From contig NZ_AYKH01000006.1 of the NCBI RefSeq assembly GCF_003788635.1, positions 46,652 through 110,651 of the forward strand: a stretch of DNA of 64,000 nucleotides, given 5' to 3'. The notes beneath the pieces are model-generated. The model was not told where the DNA came from. It did not search any database and was given only the letters and a program-made list of their open reading frames with translations. The translations under genes were made by a program, and so were the position numbers. This DNA is from Salinisphaera orenii subsp. orenii MK-B5 (GTDB lineage Bacteria; Pseudomonadota; Gammaproteobacteria; Nevskiales; Salinisphaeraceae). Shown here one piece after another: positions 46,227 to 56,017 of this stretch (position 1 is the stretch's first letter; every line of letters begins with the position of its first letter).

Positions 46227-47726
46227 ATGAAGCACGCTGAATACGCCGCCCGCGACGCGCTCGGTCTCGCCGGGTTGATCGCCGCCGGCGAAATCACCGC
46301 GGCCGAGGCCCTGGCCGCCGCCCGCGCCCGCTGCGATGCGGTCAACGGCCGGCTCGGCGCCGTCATCCACCGCATGGACGCGATCGCCGAGGCCCGCGCG
46401 GACGACGACGTGACCGGCCCGTTCGCCGGCGTGCCTTTCCTGCTCAAGGACCTGTTTCAGGACTACGCCGGCGTGCCCGGCGCCAGCGGCAACCGCGCTC
46501 TGCGCGATGCCGGCTGGGCGCCGTCGGCGCACGCCGAGATCACCCGACGTTTTCTGGCCAGCGGCGTCAACGTCTTCGGCAAGACCAACACGCCCGAGTT
46601 CGGCGCCAAGGGCGTGACCGAACCCGCGGCCTTCGGCCCCACCCGCAATCCGTGGCACCACGAACATACGCCGGGCGGTTCCTCGGGCGGCTCCGCCGCG
46701 GCGGTGGCGGCCGGCATCGTGCCCATGGCCGGGGCCAACGACGGCGGCGGCTCGATCCGCATCCCGGCGGCCTGTTGCGGCCTGTTCGGCCTCAAGCCCG
46801 GCCGCGCCCGCGTGCCCGGCGGCCCGGAACGCAGCGACACGATGCACGGCGCCAACGCCGATCACGTGCTGACCCGATCGGTGCGGGACAGCGCGGCCAT
46901 GCTCGATGCGACCGCCGGGTACGAGCCCGGCGCGGTCGCACGGATCGAAGCACCCACCCACAGCTATCTCGACGCCCTCTCGCGGCCGCCCGCGGGGCTG
47001 CGCATCGGCATGCTGGACGAATCGCCCCTCGGCCTGCCGCTGCACGCCGAGGCCGAGGCCGCGCTCGCGACGACCGGCACGCTGCTGGAATCGCTCGGCC
47101 ACCACGTCGAACGCGCGGCGCCCGCCATCGACGGGCTTCAGCTGGGCCAGGACTTCCTGACGATGTGGTTCACGCAGATGGCGGTGGCCGTGGACGACGT
47201 CCGTCGTCGCACCGGCGCCGGCGTCGAGGCCTTCGAACTCGACACCCGGGCGATGGCGCACGTCGGCCGCGCGCTCGCGGCCAGCGAATACGTGACCGCC
47301 TACAACCGCTGGCAGGGCTATCGGCACGCGCTGGCCGACTTCCACACCGACTACGATCTGCTGCTCACGCCCACCCTGGCCGGGCCGCCGCCGCGGATCG
47401 GCGCCCTCGCGACGCCGCGCTGGCAGCAGCTCGCCCTGCGGCCGCTGCTGCGTCTGCCCAGCGCCCGCGCACTGATCCGCTCCGGCATCGTCGAGCAGAT
47501 GGCGCGCGACAATCTCCGCCACGTGCCTTTCACCCAGCTGGCCAATCTCACCGGCACGCCGGCCATGTCGGTGCCGTTGCACACCACGGCCGCGGGCCTG
47601 CCGCTCGGCAGCCAGTTCGTGGCTCCGCCCGGCGGCGAGACGCTGCTGCTGCGCCTGGCGGCCGAGCTGGAGGCGGCCGCGCCCTGGTTCGACGCGCCGC
47701 CGACCGACGATATCGAACGCCCATGA
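46227..47726 (+). CDS. Amidase (amidase-signature family)
   Basis: Predicted cytosolic amide hydrolase of 499 residues with the Ser-cisSer-Lys triad: Lys in FLLKDLFQDY, cis-Ser in TPGGSSGGSAAA and nucleophile Ser in NDGGGSIRIPA. The C-terminal PFTQLANLTGTPAMSVPL is typical. The substrate is unknown. It resembles the 6-aminohexanoate-cyclic-dimer hydrolase/GatA-like branch but belongs to no gatCAB operon. Its stop overlaps the RDD gene start (ATGA). Confidence 0.93.
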   Translation: MKHAEYAARDALGLAGLIAAGEITAAEALAAARARCDAVNGRLGAVIHRMDAIAEARADDDVTGPFAGVPFLLKDLFQDYAGVPGASGNRALRDAGWAPSAHAEITRRFLASGVNVFGKTNTPEFGAKGVTEPAAFGPTRNPWHHEHTPGGSSGGSAAAVAAGIVPMAGANDGGGSIRIPAACCGLFGLKPGRARVPGGPERSDTMHGANADHVLTRSVRDSAAMLDATAGYEPGAVARIEAPTHSYLDALSRPPAGLRIGMLDESPLGLPLHAEAEAALATTGTLLESLGHHVERAAPAIDGLQLGQDFLTMWFTQMAVAVDDVRRRTGAGVEAFELDTRAMAHVGRALAASEYVTAYNRWQGYRHALADFHTDYDLLLTPTLAGPPPRIGALATPRWQQLALRPLLRLPSARALIRSGIVEQMARDNLRHVPFTQLANLTGTPAMSVPLHTTAAGLPLGSQFVAPPGGETLLLRLAAELEAAAPWFDAPPTDDIERP

Positions 47727-48148
47727 GTCTCTCGCCCTACCCCGCCGGCCTGCTTCGTCGCCTGGCCGCCGCGGTCTACGACCTGTTTCTGCTGGTCGCC
47801 CTCTGGCTGATCGCGGGGCTGGCCCTGCTGCCCTTTCACGGCGGTGAAGCGGTCGACGGCCACAATCCGCTGGTGCGGCTGTATTTCCTGTTCGTGCCGT
47901 ATCTGTTCTTCTCGTGGTTCTGGACACGCGGCGGGCAGACGCTCGGCATGCGGGCCTGGCGCATGCAGGTCCGGGCGGCCGATGGCGGGCCGGTCGAATG
48001 GCATCACGCCGTACGCCGCTACGCCGGCGCCTGGGTCTCGTGGCTGTCGATCGTGGGCATGCTGTGGTGTCTGGTCGACGCCCAGCGCCGCTGCCTGCAG
48101 GACATCGTCAGCGGTACCGAGGTCATCGTCTATCCGCGCGAGGACTGA
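47723..48148 (+). CDS. RDD family membrane protein
   Basis: Small integral membrane protein of 141 residues with three to four hydrophobic segments (about 10-32, 48-62, 98-115). The family motifs are R near LLRRLAAAVYDLFLL, and RGGQTLGMRAWRMQV and RRCLQDIVSGTEVIV. RDD proteins include transporters, but the role of this one is unknown. Coupled to the amidase by a 4-base overlap, it ends 6 bases from the convergent lptG stop. Confidence 0.9.
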   Translation: MSLSPYPAGLLRRLAAAVYDLFLLVALWLIAGLALLPFHGGEAVDGHNPLVRLYFLFVPYLFFSWFWTRGGQTLGMRAWRMQVRAADGGPVEWHHAVRRYAGAWVSWLSIVGMLWCLVDAQRRCLQDIVSGTEVIVYPRED

Positions 48149-48154
48149 ACCGAC

Positions 48155-49219
48155 TCAGTCAAGACGTCGCAGCCAGACGAGGGTCGCGAACGCCAGCAGC
48201 GCGGTCGGCAGGCTCGCCGCCAGCCAGGGCGCCAGGCCATAGACCGGCGCCGTCGAGGCCACGATCTCGTTGACCAGAAAGAAGACCAGTCCCAGCAGTC
48301 CGCCCATGAACAGGCGCTGCCCCGCACCCGCGCTGCGCAGCGCGCCGAAGGCGAACGGCAGCGCGAAGACCACCAGCACCCACACCGTGATCGGGCCGAC
48401 GATGTTGCGCCACAGCGCCAGCCGGTAGTCGTCGGCGTTGATGTCGTTGCGCTGCAGATAGTCAATGTAGCGCCAGAGACCCGGTGTGGAGAGTTCGTCG
48501 GGCTGGGTGACAGCGAGTTCCAGCACATCGGGCTCGATCTCGATATCCAGCGTCAGCGACGCCGGCGCCTGCGTCTCGGTGTGATCCTCGAAGATCCGGG
48601 TCAGCCGCGGCTGCTCCGCGACAAGCCGCCCGTCCTCGAGGCGGGCGTAGTCGGCGTGCAGCGCACGCGAGAGCCGGCCGCCGTCGGTCAGCTCGTAAAC
48701 GGTCAGATCGGCGATGCGCCCGTCCGGCAGCGTGCCGTCGATGCGCACGAGCGTGTCGCCCTGGCGCAGCCACAGACCGTCGTCGATGGACTCGACCGAC
48801 TCGCCGTGGCGCGCGGTGTCGCGCAGGGCATCGCCGCTGCGCGTGCCGGCGGGGCCCAGATACTCGTTCATGGCCACGGAAAGCAGCGCCAGCACGACCC
48901 CGGCCACGCTGACCGAGAGCGCCAGGCGCTTCATCGACACGCCGGCAGCGCGGATTACCACCAGTTCGCTGCCGGCCGCCAATGCGCCGAGCGCGAGCAG
49001 CGCGCCGAGCAGTGCGACCACGGGCATCACCAGATTCAGGTGGCCCGGCAGCCGCAACGCCATGTAGGCTAGCACCTGGGCGACGCCGTAGCCGCCGTCG
49101 CCGATGTTGTCGGCTTCGCCGATGAACGTCGAGAGCATGACCAGCGCGGCCACCACCAGGGCCACGGTGGCGGTCGCGGCCAGGATCGAGCGCCCGATGT
49201 AGCGGTCGATGATGTTCAT
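48155..49219 (-). CDS. lptG: LPS export ABC transporter permease LptG
   Basis: Inner-membrane half of the LptB2FG complex that extracts lipopolysaccharide and feeds it to LptC. It has 354 residues. Three N-terminal membrane segments start MNIIDRYIGRSIL, with a coupling region GSELVVIRAAGVSMKRL. A periplasmic jellyroll (about 125-265) and three C-terminal segments (VWVLVVFALPFAFGALRS) follow. The ATG overlaps the lptF stop by 4 bases. Confidence 0.95.
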   Translation of the reverse strand: MNIIDRYIGRSILAATATVALVVAALVMLSTFIGEADNIGDGGYGVAQVLAYMALRLPGHLNLVMPVVALLGALLALGALAAGSELVVIRAAGVSMKRLALSVSVAGVVLALLSVAMNEYLGPAGTRSGDALRDTARHGESVESIDDGLWLRQGDTLVRIDGTLPDGRIADLTVYELTDGGRLSRALHADYARLEDGRLVAEQPRLTRIFEDHTETQAPASLTLDIEIEPDVLELAVTQPDELSTPGLWRYIDYLQRNDINADDYRLALWRNIVGPITVWVLVVFALPFAFGALRSAGAGQRLFMGGLLGLVFFLVNEIVASTAPVYGLAPWLAASLPTALLAFATLVWLRRLD

Positions 49220-50316
49220 GCCCGCGCCCTCCGGTGCCGCCGCGCGAAGACACCCTGCTCGCGCATCACCAGCCCCACCGCCACCGCGAACACGGCGGCG
49301 TGCACCCACCACACGCCGAGCAGCGCCGGCAGCCGCCCCTCCCCGACGCTGACCGCCACCAGATGCACCGCATTGACGTAGATGACATAGAACAGGATGC
49401 CGGCGATCACCCGCGCGTAGCGCCCGGCGCGCGGCGGCACGCGACCGATCGGCAGGGCCAGCAGCGCGAGGATTACGATCGATATCGGCACCGAGACCCG
49501 GGTCTGCCATTCGGCCGCCGCCTCGGGGCCGTCCCGGGCGAGCAGCACGGGCACCGACATGGTCTCGACATCGCCCGAGACTTCCGGTGCCGGCGGCGCC
49601 ACCTCGACCCCGTGCTCGGCGAACTGCACGGCACGGTAGTCCGCGCGCCCCGGCCGGCCCTCGTAGCGCCAGCCGTCGTCCAGCACCAGCGTCACCCGCC
49701 GGGTGTCCTCGTCGCGCTGCTGGCGGGCGCGGTCGGCGGTGATGACGGTCTCGGTCGGCTCGCCGTCCTCGCCGTCGCGCTCCACCCGGATGAACACGTT
49801 GCGCAGGTTGCCTTCGTCGTCGCGGCGCTCGGCGTAGAACGCCGCGTCGCCGTCCAGAAAGGTGCGGAAACGCCCGGGCGACAGCGACTCGATCGCGCTG
49901 GTCGCGGTCGCCGCGCCCAGGGTCTCCATCGCCCGTTCGGCGCGGGGCGCGGCGAACAGCGAGAGCGCGCCCGCGATCAGGGCGACGATCAGCGCCAGCG
50001 TCATGAACGGACGATAGACCGTCCCCAGGCCCGCACCGCCGGCGAACAGCGCGGACATCTCGTTATCGCGGCACAGGCGGCCAAGCGTCAGCAGCACGCC
50101 CAGCAACACCGAGACAGGGAGCACGATTTCCAAGTTTTCGACGGTGCTGAAGGCCGCCAGCGAGAGCACCGTGTCCACCGGCAGTTCGCCGGCCGCGGCA
50201 TCGCCGATGAATCGCGACAGCCCCAGGCCAAGCGTCAGAAACAACAGCACGCCGGTGACCACGAGCCAGGTGCGCAGCGCCTCCGCGAACAAATATCGGA
50301 ATATGACCCTAGTCAT
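49216..50316 (-). CDS. lptF: LPS export ABC transporter permease LptF
   Basis: Partner of LptG in lipopolysaccharide export. It has 366 residues of the same six-segment plus jellyroll layout: VIFRYLFAEALRTWLVV, RDNEMSALFAGGAGLG (coupling helix), a periplasmic domain about 125-270, then C-terminal segments with IVILALLALPIGRVPPRAGR. It is divergent from pepA, as in many gammaproteobacteria, with 200 bases between the starts. Confidence 0.95.
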   Translation of the reverse strand: MTRVIFRYLFAEALRTWLVVTGVLLFLTLGLGLSRFIGDAAAGELPVDTVLSLAAFSTVENLEIVLPVSVLLGVLLTLGRLCRDNEMSALFAGGAGLGTVYRPFMTLALIVALIAGALSLFAAPRAERAMETLGAATATSAIESLSPGRFRTFLDGDAAFYAERRDDEGNLRNVFIRVERDGEDGEPTETVITADRARQQRDEDTRRVTLVLDDGWRYEGRPGRADYRAVQFAEHGVEVAPPAPEVSGDVETMSVPVLLARDGPEAAAEWQTRVSVPISIVILALLALPIGRVPPRAGRYARVIAGILFYVIYVNAVHLVAVSVGEGRLPALLGVWWVHAAVFAVAVGLVMREQGVFARRHRRARA

Positions 50317-50516
50317 CGGTTACCGGGACATCTGTAAAACGCGAATAGTTCATTTATGATGCGCCGAGGAAGACCGGGGATGATTTTTCTGCAATTTTCG
50401 GTAAACTGCCGCGTCCCCGAGCGGTCTATTGAACAATCGATCACGGCGTGACGGCTCGCGGCGGTTCGCCCCGCATCGCGAGACGAGCGCCACAACACGT
50501 ATTGCAGGAGCAGTTC

Positions 50517-52022
50517 ATGGAATATCTCGTCAAGAGCGGCAGTCCGGAGAAGCAGCGGGTGGGCTGCGTGGTGGTCGGTATCTTCGATCGCCGCAAGCCC
50601 TCGACGCAAGCCGAGGCCCTGGACACCGCCAGCGGCGGCCTGATCGCCTCGGTCATGCGGCGCGGTGACATGGACGGCAAGCTCGGACAGACCACCGTAC
50701 TGCACGGGCTCGATAATCTGTTCTGCGATCGCATCCTGCTCGTCGGCTGCGGCAAGGAGCGGGATTTCAACCAGCGCGCCTATCAGCGCGCCTGCCGGGC
50801 CGCGGCCGCCGAGCTCGACGGCATGGGCGGCGTCGACGCCGCGTTCTATCTCACCGAGCTCAACGTCAAGGGCCGGGACGATTTCCGCTGGTCGGTCAAG
50901 CAGGCGCTGATGACGGTCGAGGAGACCTTCTATCGCTTCGAAGCCTGCCGCGGCGTGGGCTACGAGAAGCACAGCCGCAAGCTCGCGCGCCTGGTCTTCC
51001 AGGTGCCGCGCCGCTCCGACCTGCCGGCCGCCGAAAAAGGCGTCTCCGAAGGCGTGGCGACCGCCAACGGCGTCAAGCTGGCCAAGGATCTCGGCAACAT
51101 GCCGGGCAACATCTGCACGCCGACCTACCTCGCCGAGCAGGCGGGCGCGCTGGCCGAGCGCCAGGCCAAGGTCAAGACCAACGTGCTCGAGGAGGCCGAC
51201 ATGGAGGCCCTAGGCATGGGCGCGCTGCTGGCGGTCTCCCGGGGCTCGCGGCAGCCGGCCAAGCTGATCGTCATGGAATACATGAACGGCCCGAAGAACG
51301 CCAAGCCGACGGTCCTGGTCGGCAAGGGCGTGACCTTCGACTCGGGCGGCATCAGCATCAAGCCGGGCGCGGCCATGGACGAGATGAAATACGACATGGG
51401 CGGTGCCGCCAGCGTGTTCGGTGCGGTGCAGGCCGCCGCCGAGCTGGAACTGCCGATCAACGTCGTCGGCGTGGTGGCCGCGACCGAGAACCTGCCCGAC
51501 GGCGACGCCTACAAGCCCGGCGACATCCTGACCAGCATGTCCGGCCAGACGATCGAGATCCTCAACACCGACGCCGAGGGCCGCCTGGCCCTGGCCGACG
51601 CGCTGACCTACGTCGAGCGGAACTACGACAGCGACGCCGTCGTCGACATGGCCACGCTCACCGGTGCGGCCGTGATCGCGCTCGGCGCCCACGCGGCGGG
51701 GCTGTACGCCAACAACAGCCCGCTGCGGCGCTCCCTGCGCGACGCGGGCGAATACGTCGGCGACCGCGCCTGGCCGATGCCGCTGTGGGAGGAATACCAG
51801 TCCCAGCTGGACTCCAACTTCGCGGACATGGCCAACGTGGGCGGCAAGGCCGCCGGCTCGGTGACCGCGGCGAGCTTCCTGCATCGCTTCGCGCGCAAGC
51901 TGCGCTGGGCGCATCTGGACATCGCCGGCGTGGCCTGGAAGACCGGCAAGGACAAGGGTGCGACCGGCCGTCCGGTGGGCCTGCTCGTGCAGTATCTGAT
52001 CGAGCGCGCGCAGCAGGCCTGA
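50517..52022 (+). CDS. pepA: Leucyl aminopeptidase (cytosol aminopeptidase, M17)
   Basis: Hexameric di-metal aminopeptidase, and in E. coli also a DNA-binding protein in Xer recombination. It has 501 residues. Metal ligands and active site lie in VGKGVTFDSGGISIKP, MKYDMGGAASV and the signature NTDAEGRLALADAL. AGGAG precedes the ATG by 7 bases. The order pepA-holC-valS is the standard one, with holC 10 bases downstream. Confidence 0.97.
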   Translation: MEYLVKSGSPEKQRVGCVVVGIFDRRKPSTQAEALDTASGGLIASVMRRGDMDGKLGQTTVLHGLDNLFCDRILLVGCGKERDFNQRAYQRACRAAAAELDGMGGVDAAFYLTELNVKGRDDFRWSVKQALMTVEETFYRFEACRGVGYEKHSRKLARLVFQVPRRSDLPAAEKGVSEGVATANGVKLAKDLGNMPGNICTPTYLAEQAGALAERQAKVKTNVLEEADMEALGMGALLAVSRGSRQPAKLIVMEYMNGPKNAKPTVLVGKGVTFDSGGISIKPGAAMDEMKYDMGGAASVFGAVQAAAELELPINVVGVVAATENLPDGDAYKPGDILTSMSGQTIEILNTDAEGRLALADALTYVERNYDSDAVVDMATLTGAAVIALGAHAAGLYANNSPLRRSLRDAGEYVGDRAWPMPLWEEYQSQLDSNFADMANVGGKAAGSVTAASFLHRFARKLRWAHLDIAGVAWKTGKDKGATGRPVGLLVQYLIERAQQA

Positions 52023-52032
52023 CGCCCGGCCG

Positions 52033-52467
52033 ATGACCGAGGTCTTCTTCTACATACTGGCGGACGAAGCCGCGGATGCGAGCGCCCGTTTCGCCTGCCG
52101 CCTGACCGAGAAGGCGCATGCAGCGGGCCATCGTGTCTATCTGCATGTGGCCGACGCGCGTCAGGCCGAGGACCTCGACGACCTGCTCTGGCAGTTCCGC
52201 CAGGGCAGCTTCGTGCCGCATGCGACGGTGGCGGCGCTGGAGGCCGACGACGACCTCACGCCGGTCGTGATCGGCACCGGCGAGCCGCCGGCCGGCTTCG
52301 ACGACGTGCTGGTCAACCTGGGCGGCGACGTGGGGACGTTCTTCTCGCGATTCGCGCGTCACAACGAGATCGTCGCGCCGGCCGATGTCGCGGCGGCGCG
52401 TTCGCTGTATCGTTTCTACAAGGATCGCGGCTACGCGCTGACCACGCACCGGATCGCGGCGCGCTAG
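52033..52467 (+). CDS. holC: DNA polymerase III subunit chi
   Basis: Clamp-loader accessory subunit that binds SSB. It has 144 residues. TEVFFYILADEA, ACRLTEKAHAAGHRVYLH, LDDLLWQFRQGSFVPH and the C-terminal FYKDRGYALTTHRI are typical of HolC. It lies between pepA and valS. Confidence 0.94.
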   Translation: MTEVFFYILADEAADASARFACRLTEKAHAAGHRVYLHVADARQAEDLDDLLWQFRQGSFVPHATVAALEADDDLTPVVIGTGEPPAGFDDVLVNLGGDVGTFFSRFARHNEIVAPADVAAARSLYRFYKDRGYALTTHRIAAR

Positions 52468-52493
52468 CGCCTCGCCCCCTTCAACCAATCGCG

Positions 52494-52526
52494 GGCCCGT
52501 TCGGCGGGCCGTAAAAGGCTTTTTTC
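52494..52526 (+). terminator. Hairpin with T tract just before valS (attenuator or terminator candidate)
   Basis: GGCCCG / CGGGCC stem with a 5-base loop, then GTAAAAGGC and TTTTTT, ending one or two bases before the valS ATG. The AAAAGG that could serve as the valS ribosome-binding site lies between hairpin and T tract. The spacing from stem to T tract is longer than in a standard terminator, so the role is uncertain. Confidence 0.35.
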
Positions 52527-52527
52527 G

Positions 52528-55479
52528 ATGGCGGAAATGGACAAGACCTTCGACCCCCATACCATCGAGGCGCGCTGGTATCCCGTCTGGGAGGAGCGCG
52601 GCTGCTTCAAACCCGATTTCGATGCCCCGGGCGAGCCCTACTGCATCATGCTGCCGCCGCCCAACGTCACCGGCAGCCTGCATATGGGCCACGCGTTCCA
52701 GCACACACTCATGGATGCGCTGACCCGCTATCACCGCATGCGCGGCGACCCGACGCTCTGGCAGCCGGGCACCGACCACGCCGGCATCGCCACCCAGATG
52801 CTGGTCGAACGCAAGATCGAAGCCGAAGGCGAGTCCCGCGCCGCACTCGGCCGCGAGACCTTCGTGGATCGCGTCTGGGACTGGAAGGCCGAATCCGGCG
52901 GCCACATCACCCGCCAGATGCGCCGGCTCGGCACCTCCGTGGACTGGTCGCGCGAACGCTTCACCATGGACGACGGCCTGTCCGAGGCCGTGCGCGACAC
53001 CTTCATCGCGCTCTACGACAAGGGCCTGATCTACCGCGGCCAGCGGCTGGTCAACTGGGACCCGGTGCTCGACACCGCGATCTCCGATCTCGAGGTCGAG
53101 AATCTCGAGGTCGCCGGCCACATGTGGCACTTCAAGTACCCGCTGGAAAACGGCGCGACCTACGAGTACATCGAGACCGACGACGACGGCAACGAAACCT
53201 TCCGCGAAACCCGCGACTACATCTCGATCGCCACCACGCGGCCCGAAACCATGCTCGGCGACGGCGCCATCGCCGTGCACCCGGACGACGCCCGCTACGC
53301 CCCGATCGTCGGCCTGAAATGCGAGATCCCGGTCGGGCCGAAGGCCCAGCGGCGGCTGATCCCGATCATCACCGACGACTACCCGGACCCGGATTTCGGC
53401 TCCGGCGCGGTCAAGATCACCGGCGCGCACGACTTCAACGACTACGCGGTCGCCGAGCGCAACGACATCCCCATGTACCGGCTGATGGATTCGCGCGCGA
53501 ATCTGCGCGACGACGGCGCCCCCTACGCGGAGGCCGCCGCCGAGGCGGCGCGGATTGTGGCCGCCGGCGAGACGCCGGCGGCGATGACGGTCGACGCCAT
53601 CAACCTGGTGCCCGACGCCTACCGCGGCCTGGACCGCTTCGAGGCGCGCCGGCGCATCGTGGAGGCCATCGACGCCGAAGGGCTGATGATCACGGTCGAG
53701 GACAAGACCCTCATGCAGCCCTACGGCGATCGCTCCGGCGACGTCATCGAACCGATGCTGACCAACCAGTGGTTCGTCGACGCCAGGACGCTCGCCCGGC
53801 CCGCCATCGAGGCGGTCGAATCCGGCCGCATCCGCTTCGTGCCCGGCAACTGGGACAAGACCTACTACGAATGGATGCGCAACATCCAGGACTGGTGCAT
53901 CTCGCGCCAGCTCTGGTGGGGCCATCGCATCCCCGCCTGGTACGACGAGGCCGGCCGCATCTATGTGGGCAAGAACGAGGCCGACGCGCGCGCGCGCAAC
54001 GGCCTGGCCGACGATGTGCCGCTGACCCAGGACGCCGACGTGCTCGACACCTGGTACTCCTCCGGGCTGTGGCCGTTCTCCACCCTCGGCTGGCCGGAGA
54101 AGACCCGGGCGCTGGAGACCTTCTACCCCACGTCCGTGCTGGTCACCGGCTTCGACATCATCTTCTTCTGGGTCGCCCGGATGATCATGATGGGCCTGGA
54201 GTTCATGGACGACGTGCCGTTTCGCGAGGTCTACGTGCACGGGCTCGTGCGCGACTCCGACGGCGCCAAGATGTCCAAGTCCAAGGGCAACGTGCTCGAC
54301 CCGATCGACCTGATCGACGGCATCGACCTGGAATCGCTGGTCGCCAAGCGCACCGCGAACATGATGCAGCCCCAGAAGGCCAAGGCGATCGAGAAGGTCA
54401 CGCGCGCGGCCTTCCCCGAGGGCATCGCCGCTTACGGCGCCGACGCCCTGCGCTTCACCTTCGCCGCCCTAGCCTCGCCGGGGCGCGACATCCGCTTCGA
54501 CCTCGGCCGTGTCGAGGGCTATCGCAACTTCTGCAACAAGCTGTGGAACGCGGCGCGCTTCGCGCTCATGCAGGTCGACGACGACTTCGTGCCGGCCGCA
54601 GACGATGCCGTGGAGCTGTCCATGGCCGACCGCTGGATCGTCTCGCGGCTGCAGGCCACCGAGGCGGAGGTCACGGCCCAGTTCGACCAGTACCGCTTCG
54701 ATCTGGCCAGCAAGGCGATACACGACTTCGTCTGGCACGGCTTCTGCGACTGGTATCTCGAACTGGTCAAGCCGGTGCTCGCCGGCGACGCCAGCGCCGC
54801 GGCCAAGGCCGGCACCCGGCGCACGCTGGTGCGCGTGCTGGAGGCCACGCTGCGGCTGCTCCACCCGCTGATGCCCTTCATCACCGAAGAGATCTGGCAG
54901 CGGGTCGCCCCGCTGGCCCGCGGCGCCGCGCTGGACCCCGCCGGCGAGAGCATCTCGACGCAACCCTTCCCGCAGGCCGACCCGAACCGCATGGACGCCG
55001 ATGCCGAAGCCGAGATCCAGTGGCTGCAGAGCGCCATCAGCGGTCTGCGCCAGATTCGCGGCGAAATGGACATCGCGCCCAAGCAGACCATCCCGGTCAT
55101 GGCCGTGGGCGCCTCGGAGACCGACCGGGCGCGCCTCGCCCGCCATCGCGCGGCGATCGACTTTCTCGCCGGGGTGGCCTCGATCGAGGAGATCGCGGCC
55201 GCGGACACGCCGGAGTCGGCGACCGCGCTGGTCGGCGACATGCAGCTGCGGGTGCCGCTGGCCGGCCTGATCGACCAGGCCGCGGAGCTGGCACGGCTGG
55301 ACAAGCGCATCGCCAAGCTGGAGAAGGACCTGGCCGGCATCCGCGGCCGGCTGGCCAGCGAGTCGTTCGTGGCCAAGGCGCCGGCCGATGTCGTCGCCAA
55401 GGCGCGGGATCAGCAGGCCACCGCCGAGCGCGAGGCCGCCGAACTGGCGGAACAACGCCGGCGCATCGCGGCCCTATAG
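52528..55479 (+). CDS. valS: Valyl-tRNA synthetase
   Basis: Class I aminoacyl-tRNA synthetase. It has 983 residues. The HIGH motif is in [15 protein letters not shown] near residue 45. The editing domain contains [23 protein letters not shown] lies in [36 protein letters not shown] is family-typical. The C-terminal arm is a coiled coil ([21 protein letters not shown]). AAAAGG upstream supports ATG 52528. Confidence 0.97.
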   Translation: MAEMDKTFDPHTIEARWYPVWEERGCFKPDFDAPGEPYCIMLPPPNVTGSLHMGHAFQHTLMDALTRYHRMRGDPTLWQPGTDHAGIATQMLVERKIEAEGESRAALGRETFVDRVWDWKAESGGHITRQMRRLGTSVDWSRERFTMDDGLSEAVRDTFIALYDKGLIYRGQRLVNWDPVLDTAISDLEVENLEVAGHMWHFKYPLENGATYEYIETDDDGNETFRETRDYISIATTRPETMLGDGAIAVHPDDARYAPIVGLKCEIPVGPKAQRRLIPIITDDYPDPDFGSGAVKITGAHDFNDYAVAERNDIPMYRLMDSRANLRDDGAPYAEAAAEAARIVAAGETPAAMTVDAINLVPDAYRGLDRFEARRRIVEAIDAEGLMITVEDKTLMQPYGDRSGDVIEPMLTNQWFVDARTLARPAIEAVESGRIRFVPGNWDKTYYEWMRNIQDWCISRQLWWGHRIPAWYDEAGRIYVGKNEADARARNGLADDVPLTQDADVLDTWYSSGLWPFSTLGWPEKTRALETFYPTSVLVTGFDIIFFWVARMIMMGLEFMDDVPFREVYVHGLVRDSDGAKMSKSKGNVLDPIDLIDGIDLESLVAKRTANMMQPQKAKAIEKVTRAAFPEGIAAYGADALRFTFAALASPGRDIRFDLGRVEGYRNFCNKLWNAARFALMQVDDDFVPAADDAVELSMADRWIVSRLQATEAEVTAQFDQYRFDLASKAIHDFVWHGFCDWYLELVKPVLAGDASAAAKAGTRRTLVRVLEATLRLLHPLMPFITEEIWQRVAPLARGAALDPAGESISTQPFPQADPNRMDADAEAEIQWLQSAISGLRQIRGEMDIAPKQTIPVMAVGASETDRARLARHRAAIDFLAGVASIEEIAAADTPESATALVGDMQLRVPLAGLIDQAAELARLDKRIAKLEKDLAGIRGRLASESFVAKAPADVVAKARDQQATAEREAAELAEQRRRIAAL

Positions 55480-55507
55480 ACAGACACCGACACCACGAGG
55501 CCCCGCC

Positions 55508-56017
55508 ATGGCGGTCAAACTACTCATTCTGTTCATCGCCCTGCCGATTCTGGAGCTGTGGCTGCTCATCAAGATCGGCGGCGCGATCGGCGTGCTGCCC
55601 ACGATCGCGCTGGTCGTGCTGACCGCGCTCGTCGGCAGCCAGCTCGTACGCCGTCAGGGCCTGGCCGCGCTCGAACGCGTCCGTGCGAGCCAGGCGCGCG
55701 GCGAAGCCCCGGCCCTGCCGCTGCTTGAGGGCGCGGCTCTGCTGCTCGCGGGCTTCATGCTGCTCACGCCGGGGTTCGTGTCCGACATCTTCGGTTTTCT
55801 GCTGCTCGTGCCGGGCCTGCGCGAGCGCATCGCACGGCGGCTGCTGGCGCGGGTCGTGATCGTCCAGCCCGGCGCCGGCACCGCAACCAACGAACGCTAC
55901 GCCGGCCACGGCGAGGCCCGGCGCGATCGACCGTCGGTGCTCGAGGGCGATTACCGGCGCGGCGGCGACGACACCGCATCCGGCGACGGATCCGGCCCGC
56001 GCGACCGCGACGACTGA
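55508..56017 (+). CDS. fxsA: FxsA family membrane protein
   Basis: Inner-membrane protein of 169 residues homologous to E. coli FxsA, whose overproduction relieves exclusion of phage T7 by F plasmid. It has three to four hydrophobic segments (about 4-20, 25-45, 75-100), LILFIALPILELWLLIKIGG, GFMLLTPGFVSDIFGFLLLVPGLR, then an acidic/Arg-rich tail. The start ATG 55508 gives the conserved N-terminus. It lies 28 bases after valS. Confidence 0.92.
   Translation: MAVKLLILFIALPILELWLLIKIGGAIGVLPTIALVVLTALVGSQLVRRQGLAALERVRASQARGEAPALPLLEGAALLLAGFMLLTPGFVSDIFGFLLLVPGLRERIARRLLARVVIVQPGAGTATNERYAGHGEARRDRPSVLEGDYRRGGDDTASGDGSGPRDRDD

Noticed and set aside
51658..54240. 860-codon open frame on the minus strand antisense to pepA, holC and valS
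   Set aside because: Same shadow effect; valS on the other strand is unmistakable and this frame has no recognisable domain.
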